NCBI RefSeq assembly: GCF_003319115.1
Contig: NZ_QOHF01000002.1
Location: 124,001 to 188,000 of the forward strand
Source of the DNA: Geodermatophilus sp. TF02-6
Lineage (GTDB): Bacteria; Actinomycetota; Actinomycetes; Mycobacteriales; Geodermatophilaceae
Direction: 5' to 3'
DNA length: 64,000 nt
This document shows, one piece after another, positions 60,444-64,000 of the stretch. Position 1 is the stretch's first letter. Each line of letters opens with the position of its first letter. The notes beneath the pieces were generated by a model. It was not told the origin of the DNA. It was given only the letters and a program-made list of their open reading frames with translations, and did no database searches. Position numbers and translations under genes: made by a program.

Positions 60444-61396
60444 CCGGGGCGGCAGCCGCGGAACACCCGACCGTCGAGGAGGACACCCTGCGCGACGACG
60501 AGTCCCCGACCGGCCCCGGAGGGACGGAGGGAGAGGTCGCGCCCGAGGAGCAGCGCGTCGCGGTGCCCGACCCCCGCAGCGAGGCCGTACCGGCGCCGGA
60601 CGACGGCGCCGAGTCTGAGACCATCCCCGTCTCGGACAACCGGCGTCGCGCCGAGCGCACCGCGCCGCTGTTCGCCGAGCTGGCCACGCTGGACAAGGAT
60701 GACCCGCGCCGGGAGCGGCTGCGGGAGATCCTCGTCGAGGAGCACCTGCCCCTGGTGCGGCACTTCGCCCGCCGGTTCAGCAACCGCGGCGAGCCCTTCG
60801 ACGACCTGCTCCAGGTGGGCACGCTCGGCCTGATCGCGGCGATCGACCGGTTCGACCCCACCCGCGGGGTGGAGTTCCTCTCCTTCGCGGTGCCGACCAT
60901 CACCGGCGAGATCAAGCGGCACTTCCGCGACCAGGGCTGGTCGGTGCGGGTACCGCGGCGGCTGCAGGAGCTGCACCTGTCGCTCAACGCCGCGGTCGGC
61001 GAGCTGGCGCAGAAGAACGGCCGCGCGCCGACGCCGTCCGAGCTGGCCGAGCACCTGGGCATCCCGCGGTCGGAGGTCCTCGAGGGCCTGGCGGTGGCCA
61101 ACGCCTACCGCAGCAGCTCGCTCGACGAGCGGCTCTCCGGCGAGGACGACTCCCCCACCCTGGCGGCCACCCTCGGCGAGGAGGACGCCGCGCTGGAGGG
61201 CGTGGAGTACCGCGAGTCCCTGCAGCCGCTGCTGGCCACCATCCCCGCCCGCGAGCGGCGCATCCTCATCCTGCGGTTCTTCGGCAACATGACGCAGTCG
61301 CAGATCGCGGCGGACATCGGCATCTCGCAGATGCACGTCTCGCGGCTGCTCAGCCAGACGCTGGCCAAGCTGCGCGAGGGCCTGCTCAAGGACTGA
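60440..61396 (+). CDS. sigF: SigF/SigB-type alternative sigma factor
   Basis: A 318-residue sigma-70 group 3 factor. A poorly conserved acidic N-terminus (about 70 residues) comes before region 2 (HLPLVRHFARRFSNRGEPFD, DLLQVGTLGLIAAIDRFDPT, GEIKRHFRDQGWSVRVPRRL), region 3 (APTPSELAEHLGIPRSEVLE) and region 4 with the helix-turn-helix MTQSQIAADIGISQMHVSRL (about 283-302). It directs stress or stationary-phase genes. GTG overlaps the anti-sigma stop. Downstream lie repeat I and palindromic element 3. Confidence 0.95.
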   Translation: MTGAAAAEHPTVEEDTLRDDESPTGPGGTEGEVAPEEQRVAVPDPRSEAVPAPDDGAESETIPVSDNRRRAERTAPLFAELATLDKDDPRRERLREILVEEHLPLVRHFARRFSNRGEPFDDLLQVGTLGLIAAIDRFDPTRGVEFLSFAVPTITGEIKRHFRDQGWSVRVPRRLQELHLSLNAAVGELAQKNGRAPTPSELAEHLGIPRSEVLEGLAVANAYRSSSLDERLSGEDDSPTLAATLGEEDAALEGVEYRESLQPLLATIPARERRILILRFFGNMTQSQIAADIGISQMHVSRLLSQTLAKLREGLLKD

Positions 61397-61505
61397 AAAG
61401 GACCCTCTCCTCCCCACCCCTCGCACGCTCGGGGCGGTGCCCGGGAGAGGGCCGCCTCTGCCCCCGCCGCTCACAGGCTCGCGGTGGGACCCTGCAGGAT
61501 GGCCA
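61397..61505. repeat. GC-rich nested-hairpin repeat, copy I
   Basis: Starts at the sigF stop with AAAAGGACCCTCTCCTCCCC, then CCTCGCACGCTCGGGGCGGT, CCCGCCGCTCACAGGCTCGC and GGGACCCTGCAGGATGG. Between convergent genes, 18 bp ahead of the 66-bp palindromic element. Confidence 0.72.
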
Positions 61506-61522
61506 CCCCCGCCGTTGCAGTT

Positions 61523-61588
61523 GATCATGGGCTTGTTGCCGGTCGCAGCGGCGTGTCGCGCCGTGCCGCCGACAACAAGTCCATGATC
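61523..61588. repeat. 66-bp palindromic element, copy 3
   Basis: Left arm GATCATGGGCTTGTTGCCGG, right arm ending CAACAAGTCCATGATC. Relative to copies 1 and 2 the tenth base G is C and its partner C is G, keeping the pair; the next pair became G-T. Core GCGGCGTGTCG conserved. Between sigF and the SPFH gene. Confidence 0.92.
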
Positions 61589-61597
61589 GACTCGGTG

Positions 61598-62803
61598 TCA
61601 GGGCCGCGGCGGCTCGGTGCCGTCGTCCGCCGGCGTCGGGCGGGCGGCGACCTCCTCGGTCGCCGCGTGCGCCAGGGACGTCGTCGGCGGCATCTGCGGG
61701 GAGGGGACGGCGGGCTCGCTGTCGGCGAGGCTGGTCAGCTCGATCCTCGCCTCGGGCTGCTCGGCGGCCGGCGGCAGCTGCGACTCGAACCAGCCGCTGG
61801 TGTCCATCTCCGCGGTCGGCTCGGCGCCGTTCCCCGACGGGCCGACGTCCATCCAGGAGCGGCCGTCGCCGTCCGCACCCCCGAGCTTGGCCAGCCCCTC
61901 GAGGGCCCTGCTGAACTCGCTGGGGACGATCCACATCTTGTTGGCGTCGCCCTGGGCGATCTGCGGCAGCGTCTGCAGGTACTGGTAGGCCAGCAGCCCC
62001 TGGTCGGGCTTGCCGTCGTGGATGGCCCGGAACACCGTCTCGATCGACTTGGCCTGGCCCTGCGCCCGCAGGAACAGCGCCGCCCGCTCGCCCTCGGCCC
62101 GCAGGATCCGGCTCTGCCGCTCGGCCTCGGCCTCCAGGATCGCCGACTGCTTGTTGCCCTCCGCGGACAGGATCGCCGCGGCCTTCTGCCCCTCGGCGGT
62201 GGTGATCGCCGACTGCCGCTGGCCCTCGGCCTGCAGGATGATGGCGCGCTTGTCGCGGTCGGCGCGCATCTGCTTCTCCATCGAGTCCTGGATGGACGGC
62301 GGCGGGTCGATGGCCTTGATCTCCACCCGGGCCACCCGCAGCCCCCACGGGCCGGTGGTGCCGTCGAGGACCTCGCGCAGCTGGCTGTTGATCCCGTCGC
62401 GGCCGGTCAGCGCCCCTTCGAGGTTGAGCCCGCCGACCACGTTGCGCAGCGTCGTGGTGGTCAGCTGCTCCATGCCGGTGATGTAGTTCGCGATGCCGTA
62501 CACCGCCAGGCGCGGGTCGGTCACCTGGAAGTAGACGACGGTGTCGATGCCGACCTGCAGGTTGTCGGCGGTGATCACCGGCTGCGGCGGGAACGAGATC
62601 ACCTGCTCGCGCAGGTCGATGGTGGCCCGCACCCGGTCGATGAACGGCACGAGGACGGACAGGCCCGGCGACAGCGTGCGGCTGTAGCGGCCCAGCCGCT
62701 CGACGACCTTGGCCTGCGCCTGCGGCACGATCGTCACGCTCTTCGCGACGACGACCACCACCAGCAGGGCGATCACGATGAGGGCGATCAGTGCGGGCGT
62801 CAC
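61598..62803 (-). CDS. SPFH/Band 7 (stomatin-like) membrane protein
   Basis: A 401-residue protein. One N-terminal helix (LIALIVIALLVVVVVAKSVT) leads into an SPFH domain (VPQAQAKVVERLGRYSRTLS, GLSVLVPFIDRVRATIDLRE, DNLQVGIDTVVYFQVTDPRL, LRNVVGGLNLEGALTGRDGI). A coiled EA-rich region (RQSAITTAEGQKAAAILSAE) and a disordered acidic C-terminus follow. It forms membrane microdomains and regulates proteases. GTG at 62803 behind GGGAGGCG. The NfeD-like gene lies 92 bp upstream, a standard pairing. Confidence 0.92.
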   Translation of the reverse strand: MTPALIALIVIALLVVVVVAKSVTIVPQAQAKVVERLGRYSRTLSPGLSVLVPFIDRVRATIDLREQVISFPPQPVITADNLQVGIDTVVYFQVTDPRLAVYGIANYITGMEQLTTTTLRNVVGGLNLEGALTGRDGINSQLREVLDGTTGPWGLRVARVEIKAIDPPPSIQDSMEKQMRADRDKRAIILQAEGQRQSAITTAEGQKAAAILSAEGNKQSAILEAEAERQSRILRAEGERAALFLRAQGQAKSIETVFRAIHDGKPDQGLLAYQYLQTLPQIAQGDANKMWIVPSEFSRALEGLAKLGGADGDGRSWMDVGPSGNGAEPTAEMDTSGWFESQLPPAAEQPEARIELTSLADSEPAVPSPQMPPTTSLAHAATEEVAARPTPADDGTEPPRP

Positions 62804-62895
62804 GGGAACGCCTCCCTTCTCCGGGGTCCGCCCTCGATACTCCCCCTCCCTGGGCGCCGCCCGGTGGGGGCGCGTCGCGGGATCACCCCGCGGGG

Positions 62896-63339
62896 TCAGT
62901 CCAGCTCGAGGGCGTCCCCGACGACGGCGGTGGCGCCGTCCACCTGCAGGATCCGCACGGTCGAGCCCACCGCGAACGTCTCGCCGCCGTACTGGCTGCG
63001 CGCGCTCCACTCGTCGGCGCCCAGGCGGATGCGCCCGCCGTGCCCGTCGACCGGCTGGGTCACCCTCGCCGTCCGGCCGATCAGCGCGGCGACGCCGTCG
63101 AGCTGCAGCGGGGTGCGCTGGGTGAGGTGGCGCCTGGCCACCGGGCGGACCAGCGCCAGCAGCACCGCGGAGACGACGATGAAGCCGACCAGCTGCAGGA
63201 CGACCGGGCCGCCGAGCAGGGCGACGCCCAGGCCGCCCAGCGCGCCCCCGGCGAACATCAGCAGGACGAAGTCGCCGCTGGCCGTCTCCCCCGCGGCGAA
63301 CAGGCCCGACGCGATGAGCCACAGCACCCAGGCGTCCAC
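62896..63339 (-). CDS. NfeD-like membrane protein
   Basis: A 147-residue short NfeD: three or four helices in the first 80 residues (VDAWVLWLIASGLFAAGETA, FVLLMFAGGALGGLGVALLG, VVLQLVGFIVVSAVLLALVR) then a C-terminal OB-fold-like beta domain (LIGRTARVTQPVDGHGGRIR, FAVGSTVRILQVDGATAVV). GTG at 63339 is preceded by GGGAGGATCGG. Together with the SPFH protein it is likely a membrane-protease adaptor pair. Confidence 0.88.
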   Translation of the reverse strand: MDAWVLWLIASGLFAAGETASGDFVLLMFAGGALGGLGVALLGGPVVLQLVGFIVVSAVLLALVRPVARRHLTQRTPLQLDGVAALIGRTARVTQPVDGHGGRIRLGADEWSARSQYGGETFAVGSTVRILQVDGATAVVGDALELD

Positions 63340-63436
63340 GACCCGATCCTCCCAGAACCGGCCGGGCGCTGATCGGTCGCGGCGTCCCCGGGACGGGGTG
63401 CGGACGCCGGGTGGCGTCCCGACATAACCTCGCCGG

Positions 63437-64000
63437 GTGCGCGACCTCCCCGCCGGCCGGTTCGCGGTCTGGGCGACCGCCTGGCTCACCGGCCGCACCT
63501 CCTACGACGACGCCCTCGACGCGCTGCTCGTCGACACCGCGCACCGGGTGGCCGGCCTGCCCGGCACCGACGAGGCCGTTCCGCTCGGCTGGGCCCTCTC
63601 CGCGCTGCGCAGCGCCGGCGAGCGCCGCGTCCGGCTGGTGCTGCCGGTGCCCGGCGACGTGCGCGGGCTGCCGCGGGCGCCCGGCCTGACCGAAGCGGCG
63701 CTGGAGGCCGAGCAGGCCGCCGTCGGCGAGACGCTGGCCCTGGTGCCCGAGGCGCTGGGGCCGGAGGCGGTGCAGTGGACCGCGTTCGACCTGACCGGCG
63801 CCCCGCCCGTGCCGCCGCCGGCCGAGGGCCCGCTGCGGGCGGTGTCGGGCGCCCTGGACCTCGCCGTCGCCGATGCGGCCCGCACGCTGGCCGAGCTCGA
63901 CCTGGCGCGCTGGCACCCCGAGGTGCCGGCGCTGCTGGCCGGCCTGACCCAGGCGGCGCACGTGCCGGGGATGCCGCCTGGCACCGACCCGCTGGCGCTG
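63437..64000 (+). CDS. conserved hypothetical protein, C-terminus outside window
   Basis: About 188 residues are visible from GTG 63437: VRDLPAGRFAVWATAWLTGR, a helical part, then VRLVLPVPGDVRGLPRAPGL and ETLALVPEALGPEAVQWTAF, continuing past the right edge. No named domain. TAACCT lies 8-13 bases upstream of the GTG, so the mRNA may be leaderless. Divergent from the NfeD-like gene over about 97 bp. Confidence 0.65.
   Translation, partial: MRDLPAGRFAVWATAWLTGRTSYDDALDALLVDTAHRVAGLPGTDEAVPLGWALSALRSAGERRVRLVLPVPGDVRGLPRAPGLTEAALEAEQAAVGETLALVPEALGPEAVQWTAFDLTGAPPVPPPAEGPLRAVSGALDLAVADAARTLAELDLARWHPEVPALLAGLTQAAHVPGMPPGTDPLAL

Overview
This is a very GC-rich, gene-dense chromosomal window with many GTG starts and ATGA/GTGA stop-start overlaps. 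It comes from a high-GC actinobacterium. The gene content (pca and pob aromatic catabolism, SigF-type partner switching, EthR/EthA-like pair, Ku plus a stand-alone LigD-type polymerase, phosphoketolase, a c-di-AMP riboswitch ahead of a cell-wall lytic gene) and the GC-rich repeats at gene ends suggest a Geodermatophilaceae-like soil or rock actinobacterium. That family assignment is inference, not something the sequence proves. I saw no tRNA, rRNA, CRISPR array or replication origin.

Layout. (1) 1-6780: protocatechuate branch, pcaHGBD on the minus strand, divergent from an IclR regulator, pobA and an MFS permease; three 14-bp direct repeats lie between the two units. (2) 6894-10204: an unknown protein divergent from two acyl-CoA dehydrogenases. 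(3) 10491-13994: two-subunit proton-translocating transhydrogenase (pntA, pntB) and a small helical protein. (4) 13995-17669: a damaged patch with a decayed Phd/VapC relic, a pentapeptide-repeat protein carrying an in-frame repeat insertion, a DUF72 gene with an internal deletion and a DUF2784-like gene without a proper stop. (5) 17673-21433: short-chain dehydrogenase, EthA-like monooxygenase, EthR-like repressor, methyltransferase. (6) 21434-23640: accessory islet with a VapBC-type pair and a decayed transposase. (7) 23655-28033: lytic transglycosylase under a c-di-AMP riboswitch, a flavin monooxygenase/FMN reductase pair, and a DivIVA-like coiled-coil protein. (8) 28262-38815: MFS permease, cupin, phosphoketolase, AI-2E family permease, iron alcohol dehydrogenase, GAF regulator and a divergent flavin monooxygenase. 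(9) 39085-47470: small enzymes, membrane proteins and hypotheticals. (10) 47532-64000: stress-related block with an AI-2E permease, PAC2 protein, fur-catalase operon, LigD-type polymerase and Ku, topoisomerase IB, a PP2C/kinase/STAS fusion, anti-sigma factor and SigF, and an SPFH/NfeD pair.

How parts work together. PobA makes protocatechuate, which PcaHGBD carries towards 3-oxoadipate. PobA uses NADPH, which the transhydrogenase could supply. The PP2C/kinase/STAS fusion, the free STAS protein and the RsbW-like kinase form a plausible partner-switching set around SigF, whose operon has a SigF-type promoter. Catalase, Ku/LigD and topoisomerase IB fit an oxidative, desiccation and DNA-damage tolerant lifestyle.

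The most unusual signal is non-coding: three copies of an exactly 66-bp palindromic element, each between convergent genes and showing a compensatory base change, plus nine copies of a second GC-rich repeat that usually abuts stop codons and once sits in frame inside a gene.
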